Of a stretch of DNA of 64,000 nt, positions 1-31,399 are shown piece after piece. The stretch covers positions 266,001 to 330,000 of the forward strand of contig JAODUP010000327.1 in the NCBI GenBank assembly GCA_025642065.1, given 5' to 3'. A model generated the notes under the pieces. That model saw only the letters and a program-made list of their open reading frames with translations, was not told where the DNA came from and did no database searches. Every line of letters starts with the position of its first letter. The first letter of the stretch is position 1. A program made the translations under genes and the position numbers. The stretch is from Paralvinella palmiformis. Lineage: Eukaryota; Annelida; Polychaeta; Terebellida; Alvinellidae.

Positions 1-2
1 AT

Positions 3-893
3 ACCCGTCCTCTTGGGATCATTGCGCAGCGATATGGGATTAAATATCACTTGTATGCTGATGACACACAGCTGTATATATCACTGGATCCTGACAATGA
101 GTTAAATTTCTCCTCTTCCTTGAAGAATTTAGAACATTGTATTGCTGATATTCGGCTATGGATGACTCAAAATCTTCTAAAACTAAATGATAATAAAACA
201 AATATTTTATATTTGGCATCACCACATTGTGTTAAATCCCTAAAGACACCAGCATTAGAGATGGGGGCATCTTCGATTACCCCTAATGGGTCACTAAAAA
301 ATCTAGGGGTTATTTTTGACCAATGTATTAACATGCATGAACATGTCACATCAGTATGCCGAGCTGCCTACTACCATCTTAAGAACATCCACTGTTTAAA
401 AGCATTCTTGACACAAGAATCACTTGTAACTGTAGTTCATGCCTTTGTTACATCTCGTATAGACTATTGTAACTCCCTGTTATATGGCATATCTGATTAT
501 AACATTAATCGCCCTCAGCGAATTCAGAATAGTCCAGTTCGCATTGTAACAAATGCTAGAAAATATGATCATATCACCCCAATTCTTCAAAAACCAACTG
601 TTAGACAGTGTATCCATTATTAACTTATAAATCTATTAATGATATGGCACCAGAATATCTGTGTGAACTGGTGTCCATTAGAAAGTCATCCCAAAAAACT
701 CAGGTCATCCAGTCAGATACTATTGCAGGTGCCAGTGTCTCGGCTCAAGTCATATGGTGATTGTGTGTTTAGTGTTACATCCCCCACTTTGTGGAATAAG
801 TTGCCGGCAAATATTACAAATACGTCGTATCTTGGAAATTTTAAATCTCTTCTAAAAACACATCTATTTAAGGTCGCTCTCACAGATAAATAA
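3..893 (+). pseudogene. Decayed LINE reverse transcriptase (C-terminal part)
   Basis: The reading frame from position 3 to 623 shows the reverse-transcriptase active-site box YADDTQLY at about residues 17-24, followed by the thumb-like region typical of non-LTR (CR1/Jockey-like) elements (motifs KTNILYL, LKNLGVIFD and DYCNSLLYG). The frame breaks near 620 and resumes at about 639-893 in another phase, ending with the usual LINE C-terminus (PTLWNKLPANI, then a Phe/Leu-rich tail ending LTDK and a stop). The 5' part lies outside the window. At least one frameshift makes this a dead copy. The family name is inferred from motif layout only. The 3' end is shared with three other copies in the window. 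Confidence 0.85.
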
Positions 894-1034
894 TTATTAT
901 CTTTTAAATCATTACAAGTTTTTACAGACACATTATTTGGGGTATTATTAAATTACATATTATTTGTACAGCGACTTTGAATGGCTCCTGCTAGTAAGGG
1001 CGCTTTATTAAATATATATTATTATTATTATTAT
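894..1034 (+). mobile_element. LINE 3' UTR with (ATT)n tail
   Basis: This directly follows the reverse-transcriptase remnant. It holds the block TTTGGGGTATTATTA, then GAATGGCTCCTGCTAGTAAG and GCGCTTTATTAAATATA, and ends in an ATT microsatellite. The same block recurs at 4397-4570, 17086-17390 (reverse) and 35060-35195, which marks it as the 3' end of one LINE family. Confidence 0.8.
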
Positions 1035-1349
1035 GAAGGGAAAAATGTTTACTAATTAATTAATTAATTAATAAAACAACATTTCTTAGAACACTTTAAG
1101 TAGCATCATTTAATTGGTGGCTTACATATATTAAGTTAATGTTTGGGGAAAATGTGCACTTATTCCAAATTACTTAGCTGCAGCGTGTCTTAGCTTTTAA
1201 TCGGGATTCTCTAGTCCAAGTGATCTTAAACATTACACGTAATTGATTACCAGCTCACGATGTCCTTAACCTGAAATTACTGTAACTTTTATTCATTTTT
1301 TCCAATCTTTACCAACCAAACCATTCTCCTTTACACTACGGTACGTAAT
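1035..1349. other. AT-rich spacer, nothing recognised
   Basis: No open frame, repeat family or RNA gene could be supported between the LINE tail and the 35-bp array. Confidence 0.5.
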
Positions 1350-1606
1350 TAAGGTAACCTTTACCGTATCCCACATTACTTCATCAAGGTGACCTTTACC
1401 GTATCCCACATTACTTCATCAAGGTGACCTTTACCGTATTCTACATTACTTCATCAAGGTGACCTTTACCGTATCCCACATTACTTCATCAAGGTGACTT
1501 TTACCGTATCCCATATTAATTGATCGTCGTGACCTTTACCGTATCCCACATTACTTGATCGCGGTGACCTTTACCGTATCCCACATTACTTGATCGCGGT
1601 GACCTC
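1350..1606. repeat. 35-bp minisatellite, about 7 copies
   Basis: Tandem unit with core GGTGACCTTTACCGTATCCC followed by a CACATTACTTCATCAA-type half. The start-to-start distance is 35 bp (for example 1388 to 1423). The later copies carry TGATCGCGG variants. Confidence 0.9.
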
Positions 1607-3535
1607 AATTTTTATCACAACCTAAACATGCTGACCTTGTCTGTTATCTCACATTATCCGGTCATAATCGTCTCACATTATCCGGAGTTAACGAGTCATA
1701 ACATCAATATCTGAAAGAAATTACAAACAGCAAAGTGACACTAAAGATTATAACCCCCCCCCCCCCCAACACATCCTTAATGTAACGCTTAGTTAATTTT
1801 GTACGACAGAGGCGGCACGTTCGAATATCCACCCATATAATTAGTATGTCCAAATTATTTCTGATCCAGATCACATCAAATCCGGATCCAAGCTAATACC
1901 ATCAATCACGTGGAATTATGACTAGTGAATATTTGAGACAGGTTCGCTTTTTCACGTCGTTGCTGTCGCGTGAACTTGGAGAATCTCTTTTTCTCCCCCT
2001 CCTTCTCTCCTGGATTTCCTGCTGTACTCATTTTTTCTTCCGGCATTCGATTGCCCGCGCCAACCGGTCTCCACGTGAGTCCGACCGTAAACATCCGTCT
2101 GGGTTAAGACAATCGAAATCCGACCGGCGGAGACATATATCTCGTCTCGCTTCTTCTCCTGCCTGTGGGGCTACGTACCAACACAGCTGGCTCCATCTAG
2201 CGACCGCTCGATGGTCTCGGTGTCCCCGCAACCTAATTGGTGGCGCCCCATTGATCGATGGCTGCCACGGATCATGAGCAGCAGCCCACGGACAGACAAT
2301 ATTTATACGAGACAGCTGGGGCTGCCGATCTCTAAAATTAACTCCACCCCGGATCAGAATTAAATCTCTTTTGCTTCGGCGGAGAATGACCTCTGAACCC
2401 TCCCAGTGGGCGTCTTCGGCATTGATTAAAGTCGTACTCTGTTGCGTACGATCCAATATGAATACGCGCAGTTGCTGATCAAAACTAGGAATTCGAATAA
2501 TATCAGTTAATTAGTATGCGTATTTGAATTATCAGAACTATTACGTTGTTCAGAGAAAAAGTATTCACATTTTTATACGTTGGATGTTTTAATTGCGGGA
2601 TTCAAATGCGTTATTCTTATGAATATTCAATACTGTCTAGTTTTCTCTTCTGTGATTTACAATCTGCTTACGACGATCTGATTTATCTCGTGTAAGGGAC
2701 ACGTAACACCCCCCCCCCCTATTAACGTGTACTGTGAGAATTCGCTGGTGGGAGGGGGAGGGAATTTGTTAAGAGAGAAGTTTTTTATACAAAGTAGAAC
2801 ACCATCAAAACACAGCGCTGTAATAAACTCTAATACGTCACATCCGTACGGCCATGTTTGAATCATCTTTTTTTAATTGGTTGCGTGTGACGTGAGCACT
2901 CTCTGTGTAGGTCTTCGTCACTAAACTGATTACGACCTTTCCCAATATGAGTAACCAATCGTCATAGATAAAGGCTTACGTTTTAGACTCGTCTGGGAGA
3001 GATATTAGTCGTAAAGATGGCTTTAACCGAATCGGCTGACATGACTGATTTTAACAAAACAAACACCACAATAATGACAGCCCTACTCTTAGCGAGCAGA
3101 CGATTCGTTTTATCGTATAGTTTACGGTGTTGAACAATCTAAATATTTATCCGTCGTTTTCTACCACTCTTCGGGCTTCATATAAAATAAACATATAATT
3201 AAGAAAATAGCCATTGTTCATTCCTCGGGATATGTTATGGGCGTCGCGCAGAAAATGTTCTACTTAAAATTTCGATGTTTGTCTGATATGTAAGGGGGGG
3301 TGGTTCTTGGAAGGGCAAGGGGGAGAATTTGGCAGGGCCAAGGGGGGAAGTGGAAGTACCAAGATTGACAACAACCGAGTGTTGACATATGGGACGCTGT
3401 TTCTTAATCTTTATCTGACCTTGTTAAACCGTTATCAGTAACTTTAAGACCAGCTCGTAACTATATCGACAATTACTGCCTCAGATCAACCCACGGGTGT
3501 TATTTAGCTCAAACCAATAATTCTACATCGAAAGG
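1607..3535. other. Non-coding spacer with one GC-richer island
   Basis: The stretch 1900-2460 is GC-richer than its surroundings and is open on both strands (119 codons on +, 142 on -), but neither frame resembles a known protein. Homopolymer runs of C occur near 1747 and 2709. A hydrophobic stretch with a signal-peptide look is encoded near 1980-2040, but it comes from a pyrimidine-rich tract and is not accepted as an exon. Confidence 0.4.
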
Positions 3536-3536
3536 C

Positions 3537-3624
3537 GTGTATGTGTGTGTGTGTGTGTGTGGGGGGGGTCATGTGTATGTGTGTGTGTGTGTGTGTGTGT
3601 CTGTGTGTCTGGGGGATCACTCTG

Positions 3625-3661
<37 letters not shown>

Positions 3662-3690
3662 CATGCGTGTGTGTGCGTGTGTGAGTCAGC
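3537..3690. repeat. (GT)n-(G)n-(TA)n compound microsatellite
   Basis: Runs of GT are interrupted by a G homopolymer and a TA run of about 32 bp. The open frames across it are low-complexity artefacts. Confidence 0.95.
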
Positions 3691-3906
3691 GTGACGCGCT
3701 TCGGGATTGCCATAACCCCTTTTGAGCATCGCTGTTAGAGCCAGCTCAGTCGCCAGCCAATCACCGAATCCATTTATCTGCGATCGGCTTATTGGCTACC
3801 GATATTCGATACAATGCTGCCCTCTGTTATCAATCTATAGAAACATCGATGGCCGCCCATTAATCGGATTGACGTCGTGTGGAAAGATTTGCGTCTGATT
3901 CGCTTA

Positions 3907-3910
<4 letters not shown>

Positions 3911-3963
<53 letters not shown>
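3911..3963. repeat. (TA)n microsatellite
   Basis: Perfect TA dinucleotide run of about 53 bp. Confidence 0.95.
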
Positions 3964-3968
<5 letters not shown>

Positions 3969-4396
3969 ATATGTATAAGTCTTTGCCTGTTTCGTAATTA
4001 GAGCCCAGGAGACAAAACAGATCCAGTCCAATCCAGCAGTATTAGATGTCACGTGATAGGTAGCATGAACTTTCGCCAGCAGAACACAGTTCAGTGAATA
4101 TTTCTTGACAAACTTTTTTTTGGGCTTAATTTGTTGGTTTCATTGACACAACTTGCCCCATTATTAGGCAATGTCATGGTGATGTCTCCATTAAATCTAA
4201 GATTGTATAATTTATATGTTAATATTGCTGTTTGTTTGGAAATTATCCAAAACTGATCTATTTATATAAACTTGTTCTAAAATAGGAAATTAAAATAATA
4301 ACTTCCTTACAGGAAATAGTTATCGCGATATTGCAGACCGACGGAAATCGTATCCCATTGCAGCGTTTGTGTGAAGGATGTTTGAGTTGCTTTCAC

Positions 4397-4528
4397 AAAT
4401 AAATAATTATTATCTTTTAAATCATTACAGGGTTTTTACAGACATTATTTGGGGTATTATTATATTACATATTATTTGTACAGTGCCTTTGAATGGCTCC
4501 TGCTAGTAAGGGCGCTTTATTAAATATA

Positions 4529-4570
<42 letters not shown>
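4397..4570 (+). mobile_element. 5'-truncated LINE 3' end with (ATT)n tail
   Basis: This repeats the 3' UTR block of the element at 894-1034 almost base for base (TTTGGGGTATTATTA and GCGCTTTATTAAATATA) and ends in a longer ATT run. It begins only a few bases before the element's stop-codon region, so it is a severely 5'-truncated insertion. Confidence 0.85.
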
Positions 4571-6390
4571 GTTTCAACGATCAATTGAAGGCCGCCGTCA
4601 GATCAACCCATTTGTTTAGAGAGTAGCCAATCGGCTCTATGTCCCAAACGGGATATATGACGAGCACAATCATTCACCGGCGGACGTTTCCCTGCTGAAT
4701 ACGCTACTATAGTCTCTCCCATCAGCCCATTATTACTGTGGGTATCCTAAGGTTTTGCGCAGACGATGCGTTTATTGTTGTATTGTTACCGCCAGTCATT
4801 CATTATTATCGTCCTTATTAAATCCTTGTTTAACCGTATTGTAATTAATCATTTAATTATTTCGACGTCACTTGTAATTATCATACGAACCAAACACTAA
4901 TCCTGTACACGCAAGTGCTCCCATTTAAAATTTTATAATTACTGTTATGAATGAGCAAGCCCGGCACATGATAATAGCGCTGTGTTGATAAGGCGGCAAT
5001 ACGGGGCTGGACTGTTCGGTTTTCGAGGATTATTGCATCTAAGAGATGAGTTTTTTAAGGACGTGATTATTCGCCGAGTGCGCTCATTTTGCGTAGGTGC
5101 GCGGGTTATAAGACGAACTGGAACCCCCCCCCCACTTCCAGCCCACTCCTTTTCATGTTTAATAGTAAATGACAGCGACTTTGAAAGGGTACATATGTAC
5201 GAGTTCAAAGGTGTGTTTTGTTCTTAGTATCCAAGCTCCGGGTTGGCTTCAGAGTGTGGCGTGTTCTAAATTAGATTAAGATGTAATAAGACGTGCTTCA
5301 TTTGTAAGATCTGTTCATGTTGGGGGTTTTTTTTGCCTCGTATTTGGCACGGTTTAAAAATATTCGAATGTAAAAATGGAATAATGTACGAATGACGAGT
5401 GTAAAATAATTAAAATGCATTTTTGGAATTGCACACTAACTCCCTAAGTAACGATTCTACCGGGTATATTATTAAATTGATGGTTCAATGTTTACAAGTA
5501 ACCCATATTGTAGTTTTACTATACAACAGCTTTATGCACTCATACAACGAAGGGAGCATTCCTGAAATACACCAGTATTTGTTTTATTACTGCTTTGAAC
5601 TGCGATTGTTCTTGTTTCTAAAATATACAGACCACACAATCAGGTTTCCCCCATCACGGAATTCGATGGCAATTTTTTATGTTTCTAGGCCCGGCTCGGT
5701 TTTATAAACAGAAATGCAATTAACGAAAATCAAGATAAAACACTATAATAAACTCTCTCGCTTTCTAAAAGATAGGATCTCTTTTTACTATAAAAAAACA
5801 CCCGCCGAGATCTGTTGAAAAGTCTATCGGCCTAATTACCAGTCCGAGGTCAAACGGGGGTCACTTTGATTGGGCGCTCAAAACAAACATTTAAGAAATG
5901 CAAACTCGAATTAAACTCTGACATATATAAGACTGGAACGGGGCTATTTCGCCACAAATCAGTGTACATAATTTGACACCGATAAGATAACGACAGGTGC
6001 CTGGCGTGGCCGATGTTTATTGTTCGACAGACGCGAAACAGGCAATTATTTCTCTGTCGTTTGGCTTCGAACTGGTTGACAGACAGAGAGAGAGAGAGAT
6101 AATTGTCGCCTAATTCCCACCTACAGATGTCCGCGTCGTGTTTCCATAATGGTGAACCGGGTGCCATCCCCCCCACGCCGACGCCTGGATGCAATTTTCT
6201 CCGGTGCTACGCGGATACGATCCAGTTGGCGTGTACTGGGCGCGTTTGTTTTTGCGCCGGATTGTCCGAATCCTGGTAATCGGCTCGATGTTTCGGCGAT
6301 CACGTGATACATTGTTGGTGAAATCGGATATAGTTAACGGAAGCTCCCCCGGAAACGAGGAGGGGTGAATCGGGGAATGGTAGCTTGCGT
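4571..6390. other. Spacer, no recognised gene
   Basis: Several open frames of 80-114 codons occur on both strands, but none shows a family motif, codon bias or flanking splice sites that could be defended. The stretch 6120-6380 is GC-rich and leads into the 71-bp array. Confidence 0.4.
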
Positions 6391-7430
6391 GTAGTTCGGG
6401 GAGTATCCCCGGGCTGTCGCTTGTTTGACACAACCTGGGCTAGGTTCTATGAGTTTGTTTTGTAGTTCGGGGAGTATCCCCGGGCTGTCGCTTGTTTGGC
6501 ACAACCTGGGCTTGGTTCTATGAGTTTGTTTTGTAGTTCGGGGAGTATCCCCGGGCTGTCGCTTGTTTGACACAACCTGGGCTAGGTTCTATGAGTTTGT
6601 TTTGTAGTTCGGGGAGTATCCCCGGGCTGTCGCTTGTTTGACACAACCTGGGCTAGGTTCTATGAGTTTGTTTTGTAGTTCGGGGAGTATCCCCGGGCTG
6701 TCGCTTGTTTGGCACAACCTGGGCTAGGTTCTATGAGTTTGTTTTGTAGTTCGTGGAGTATCCCCGGGCTGTCGCTTGTTTGACACAACCTGGGCTAGGT
6801 TCTATGAGTTTGTTTTGTAGTTCGGGGAGTATCCCCGGGCTGTCGCTTGTTTGACACAACCTGGGCTAGGTTCTATGAGTTTGTTTTGTAGTTCGGGGAG
6901 TATCCCCGGGCTGTCGTTTGTTTGACGCAGCCTGGGCTAGGTTCTATGAGTTTGTTTTGTAGTTCGGGGAGTATCCCCGGGCTGTCGCTTGTTTGACACA
7001 ACCTGGGCTAGGTTCTATGAGTTTGTTTTGTAGTTCGGGGAGTATCCCCGGGCTGTCGTTTGTTTGACGCAGCCTGAGCTAGGTTCTATGAGTTTGTTTT
7101 GTAGTTCGGGGAGTATCCCCTGGCTGTCGTTTGTTTGACGCAGCCTGAGCTAGGTTCTATGAGTTTGTTTTGTAGTTCGGGGAGTATCCCCGGGCTGTCG
7201 TTTGTTTGACGCAGCCTGAGCTAGGTTCTATGAGTTTGTTTTGTAGTTCGGGGAGTATCCCCTGGCTGTCGTTTGTTTGACGCAGCCTGAGCTAGGTTCT
7301 ATGAGTTTGTTTTGTAGTTCGGGGAGTATCCCCGGGCTGTCGTTTGTTTGACGCAGCCTGAGCTAGGTTCTATGAGTTTGTTTTGTAGTTCGGGGAGTAT
7401 CCCCGGGCTGTCTCTTGTTTGGCACAGCCT
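6391..7430. repeat. 71-bp satellite array with an internal palindrome, about 14-15 copies
   Basis: The unit starts GTAGTTCGGGGAGTATCCCC and continues with GGGCTGTCGCTTGTTTGAC and CTAGGTTCTATGAGTTTG. Start-to-start distance is 71 bp (6462 to 6533 to 6604). Every unit carries the near-perfect hairpin GGGGA-GTA-TCCCC. Units fall into subtypes (CACAACCTGGGC versus CGCAGCCTGAGC), with later units alternating CCCCGGGC and CCCCTGGC, which suggests higher-order amplification. A single related unit sits inside a SINE-like element near 38525. Confidence 0.93.
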
Positions 7431-8424
7431 AAAAATGGTAGCCTCTTGGCCTATGAAGTATAGCCTATAGTATAGGTATGAAGGAACAATGATGTTGGTG
7501 ATATTAATAACAATAATAAACAGATTGTGAAGCTTATTAATGTTTTATCACAACAAGACATCATTTATCTTGACTTAACATATATAGGGTTACATATACC
7601 CCCTCCCTCCAATAGCACCGAGGTTTGTCTATCATGTGCATTCGCCGGGAACTGATCCGTCTGGGTTAAGGATCCTGAATGGTACTGATCCCGGATTTCG
7701 TGATCTTCCAGTACTGGATCTTTTGGTGACCCCGTGTTATATCATGTAATACGTGGACGGGCGTTAGTTAGAGATTGGTGTTTTGGAGAAAAAAACTGCT
7801 ACGTCAACAACTCCGTCTTATAGAGTATAGCCTATAGGTGGCGCTTATATCGTGCTCGTTGTCCGCGCAGGTGCGTACTGTTTATTTTTCATCTGGTAAA
7901 TAGTATACCCCAGCTGATGAACACATGGCTCATATGGTCGGCAGAGTTATATAATAACACACACATACACACATGTATACACATACCAGATAATCGGAGG
8001 GCTAGGTTTACGGATCCTGGTAGTTTGTATTTTCAGTATATTGACTAGTCAGTAATTAGTTACCACGTTTGTTATAGATACAATATTGTTTTAATTTAGG
8101 ACCTAAATTAGGTCAGCCATTAATTAAATAATTTCTGGCTGCTCATCCTACGTTAGTAACAAATGGCATGTGAGCCACGTAAGCCCTGGATGAGGGCTTT
8201 CTAGAGTTTGTAATATAACAAAGGAGAATTTAAACCCTAGGCCTAGGACCTATCCTGGTCTGCTTTATATGATGAGACCCGAAGCCACCTTCTGGCCCTT
8301 TAGTTAAATTTGTTATTTATTAAGATTATGCACATTCCGGTTTCGAAAGACTGCAACACCTCTCAGGTGGCAGTTTTAAACTGAAGGGAGTTGAACTGAC
8401 TTATTTAAACTCGGTGCTGGTCAC
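7431..8424. other. Spacer, nothing recognised
   Basis: Mixed-composition DNA without a supportable open frame. A short CA run occurs near 7955. Confidence 0.4.
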
Positions 8425-8560
8425 ACCTGGATCATATGGCTGAGGGATGCCTGCCCACGGAACCGTAACCCACAAACACAGGCATGAGCTGGGTTTGAAC
8501 CCAAAACCTGGAGGTTTGTATCACTGTAGTCTAGCCACTGTGCCGTCAGAACTTCATTAA
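8425..8560 (-). mobile_element. tRNA-derived SINE-like fragment (family B)
   Basis: Read on the minus strand, it shows an A-box-like CACAGTGGCTAGAC stretch and a B-box-like GGGTTTGAACCC-type palindrome at about 8490-8502. The same layout is seen at 16805 and 54190. Its exact ends were not determined. Confidence 0.5.
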
Positions 8561-9159
8561 TCTGTTAAAATCTAGGAAGAAACTAGACTTAATTATTAGA
8601 ATCTTGCTTTCCCCGATCAGTTTGAGTCCAGTCTAGTCGTTTTGCCAAACCTTCTGAGGATATACCAACCACTCACTACAGCTCATTCAACCACGATCAG
8701 TTCAGGCATCTGAGAACCTGATTTCCGGTGCACTGAATGGATTTCCAGTGCACCGAATAGAGCGAACGTTTTGAACGTTGCAGTAGAGGATATTTTGTGG
8801 CCAGCATCTGGAACTGGCAGATTCAGATGTTACCTGTTTGTCACACAACATGAAAGGACCATGACAACTAACGACCAATCGGACTTTCGTGCTAGTGCCA
8901 TATACCGTGTTTCATCGTTGTTGGCACTTTTGTGACTTGGACAAAATATATATACTTGGTGAAATATATTAATTTCTATAAAACATAATTATTGGGAAAA
9001 TATGATAGTATTTACAGTGGTTGACATGATAGTCTGGATTTATGATGGTCTTTTACTGTCACATGATCAGATTTTATTTTATTTGTGGCTGATTTACGTT
9101 TTCAATATGCAGCATTAATGACAGATTATGAAATCAAATTTGAACTGAACGACTTGAAT

Positions 9160-9432
9160 CATCAGCCTACAGAATCATCACTCGGTCTATAGAATCATCA
9201 TTCGGCCTATTGAGTCATCTCTCGGCCTATAGATTCATCCCATGGCCTATAGAGTTATCCCTCTACATATAGAATCACCCCTCAGCCAATAGAATTATTA
9301 CTTAGCCTATGGAGTCATCTCAAGGCCTATAGAGTCATCCCTCGGTCTATAGAATCATTGCTTGACCTATCGAGTCAACCCTCGGCCTACAGAGTCATCG
9401 CTTGACCTATAGAGTCACCCCTCAGCCATGTA
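9160..9432. repeat. Degenerate 21-bp minisatellite, about 12 copies
   Basis: Variants of CCTATAGAGTCATCCCTCGG follow each other with a period of about 21 bp. Many point changes suggest an old array. Confidence 0.85.
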
Positions 9433-9678
9433 TCTTCACTCATCCGTTGAATATGTTGGTGTTCAACCGCTATCATAACTGCTGACATTACTATTAAGTT
9501 TCTGGATCACCGTTTCAACAGGATCTTCTAATCAGTCCAGGTCTGTATTATTTCACCTGATAACTCACCCAGTCAGTTGATTTGATAAATGGAAACATTT
9601 AAAAGAATGATTTATTGGCTTTGTTTTTCACAAAAAAGACAATATTGGATGTCTATGTACTCGGCGGATGAATTTAAA

Positions 9679-9680
<2 letters not shown>

Positions 9681-9720
<40 letters not shown>
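9681..9720. repeat. (TA)n microsatellite
   Basis: TA run followed by a short CA tail. Confidence 0.9.
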
Positions 9721-9721
<1 letters not shown>

Positions 9722-10402
9722 ACATCATATAATAATAATACAATAATAATCACATATATTCACATTATCTCATTTTTTTCATGTGAACATTTCATTTGTA
9801 AACTTTATTCGGTGAAGTGTTCAGTATATTTTATAGATCGTTTGGTGGCCAGACGATGCTGTGTTGTCATTCAACTCGCAGGTTATGGCTGTTAATTAAA
9901 CGTGTTGGAATTTCACCATCATTCACCACCTTTCATTTTATTGCAAGTCGGATGTCATTTGTAACCCCAGTTGTTGATGTTTCGCTGCATTTTCCACTGT
10001 CAACTGATGTACAAGCTTTGATAATAGCGCGACATTTGTACATCTACGTGGTCACGTATTTGTCGCTGTGAACAGTTAAGAGCGCCTCTGGCGGTCTAAT
10101 TTTAAACAAAGGCAGTTCAAACTGCAGTAATTGTGTACGTTTTAAATTGGTCATTGGCTGTAAAGATCGTACATTACAGTGTCGGTTCAAGGTCATGACA
10201 AACCATAAATATGTGATAACAGTGATAAATAATTAACTGATACTAAAACTGTATAATGTGTGATGAGAGAAATGTGTGTGTGTGTGTGTGTGTGTGTGTG
10301 GGGGGGGGGGCTATCTGTAGACCAACTGACAAACATTTGGGGAGGGAGGGATACATGTAGGAAGATAGAAATGGACAGTTTTCGCCAATTTCTCATCCCT
10401 CT

Positions 10403-10746
10403 CAGACGTGGGATCAATTCCATTTTGTCAAATCCAATTCCATTTGATCAATTCCATTTCCATAAGCAAATTTATCAATTCAGAATCAAGCCGTTCCAAT
10501 TCCAATAGATTTTAATCACCTTAGGCTGTTGTTGTGCACACAAAAAAGATATTGATTTGATTGATTTTCATCCATTAATACATCCAGTCATTTATAATAC
10601 ACGTTCACAATCGTGCTGAAGCATTATACAGTGAACATTCAATTGCTATTGATTTTGTTACATCACACCATCATTGACTAGTTCTAATATTGGAATTGAA
10701 ATTAACGTTCAGTTGTAATTCCAGAATTGAATTTACTCCATGTCTC
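10403..10746. mobile_element. MITE-like element, divergent copy (CAGACATGGGG family)
   Basis: The left end is CAGACGTGGGATCAATTCC and the right end is the inverted GAATTTACTCCATGTCTC. These match the terminal inverted repeats of the better copies at 11159 and 17462. The interior differs. No clear target-site duplication is seen here, so this is the least certain family member. Confidence 0.5.
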
Positions 10747-10765
10747 ACTCTCATTTAAATCCTGA

Positions 10766-10819
<54 letters not shown>

Positions 10820-11158
10820 GTCATAATCCGTAAGTTTTAATCAAAACCGGAGGTTATTACCGAGATATTTATCAATCTGCCATTGAAATATGTGATAAAC
10901 ATAATCATTGAAAGCAAGTTGTGTAATATGCATAATGATTGCTATTTAAATAAAATGATGTGTTATAAATTATTAACACCAAAAAGGCCAAAATATACTT
11001 TTAACATTATTTAAATAAGTATTTTTTTAATTATCACAGCATAGCAAAATTTTACTTCAAGAAAGAAATACAGTCGCATCTGCTTTATGGCCAAAACACA
11101 TATCAAAACACATATCAAAACACATTGATATCTTAACACAATATGATTGAGTCTTAGA

Positions 11159-11407
11159 CAGACATAGGGTCAATTCCATTTTTTTACCTACTACTTTTTA
11201 CCATGAGTAGGTACTCTGAGTACCAACTTGGAGTACCTACTCTGAGTAGTTTATATATCAAGTTGGATTGTCATGGAAGAAATATTTATGAATTAAAAAT
11301 TTAATGGTAAATTAATTTGTGGATTAATTGTTTTTGTAGCAAACTTCAATTCCAATTAGATTTTTTTAAGTAAGCAATTCTAAATGTAGAATTGAATTGA
11401 GTCTCTG
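11159..11407. mobile_element. hAT-like MITE with 8-bp target-site duplication
   Basis: About 249 bp, starting CAGACATAGGGTCAATTCC and ending GAATTGAGTCTCTG. It is flanked by a perfect 8-bp direct repeat, GTCTTAGA, at 11151-11158 and 11408-11415. An 8-bp duplication with CA(G)...(C)TG ends is the hallmark of the hAT superfamily. It carries no coding capacity, so it would be a non-autonomous element. The core holds nested inverted motifs (GAGTAGGTACTCTGAGTACC) that could fold. Confidence 0.85.
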
Positions 11408-11606
11408 GTCTTAGAATTGAATCAGTTATTGTGTTGTGTAACATGATAAAGTTCAGTGTAATGAGAGTAAAGGGTCATTTTAGTGTAGCCATCTTTTGGC
11501 TGCTGATTGTAAAATTTTCTTCGACAAAGTGGGTTGATTATCGGAGGATTGTGATCCACAATTTTTTACTTCTTTATTGATTTAATAGGCATTTTACTTG
11601 TTGCAG

Positions 11607-31399
<19,793 letters not shown>

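Noticed and set aside
1918..2277. 119-codon frame with a hydrophobic N-terminal part, considered as a signal-peptide exon of gene A
   Set aside because: The hydrophobicity comes from a pyrimidine-rich stretch. No continuing DS-domain exon follows and the opposite strand is equally open.
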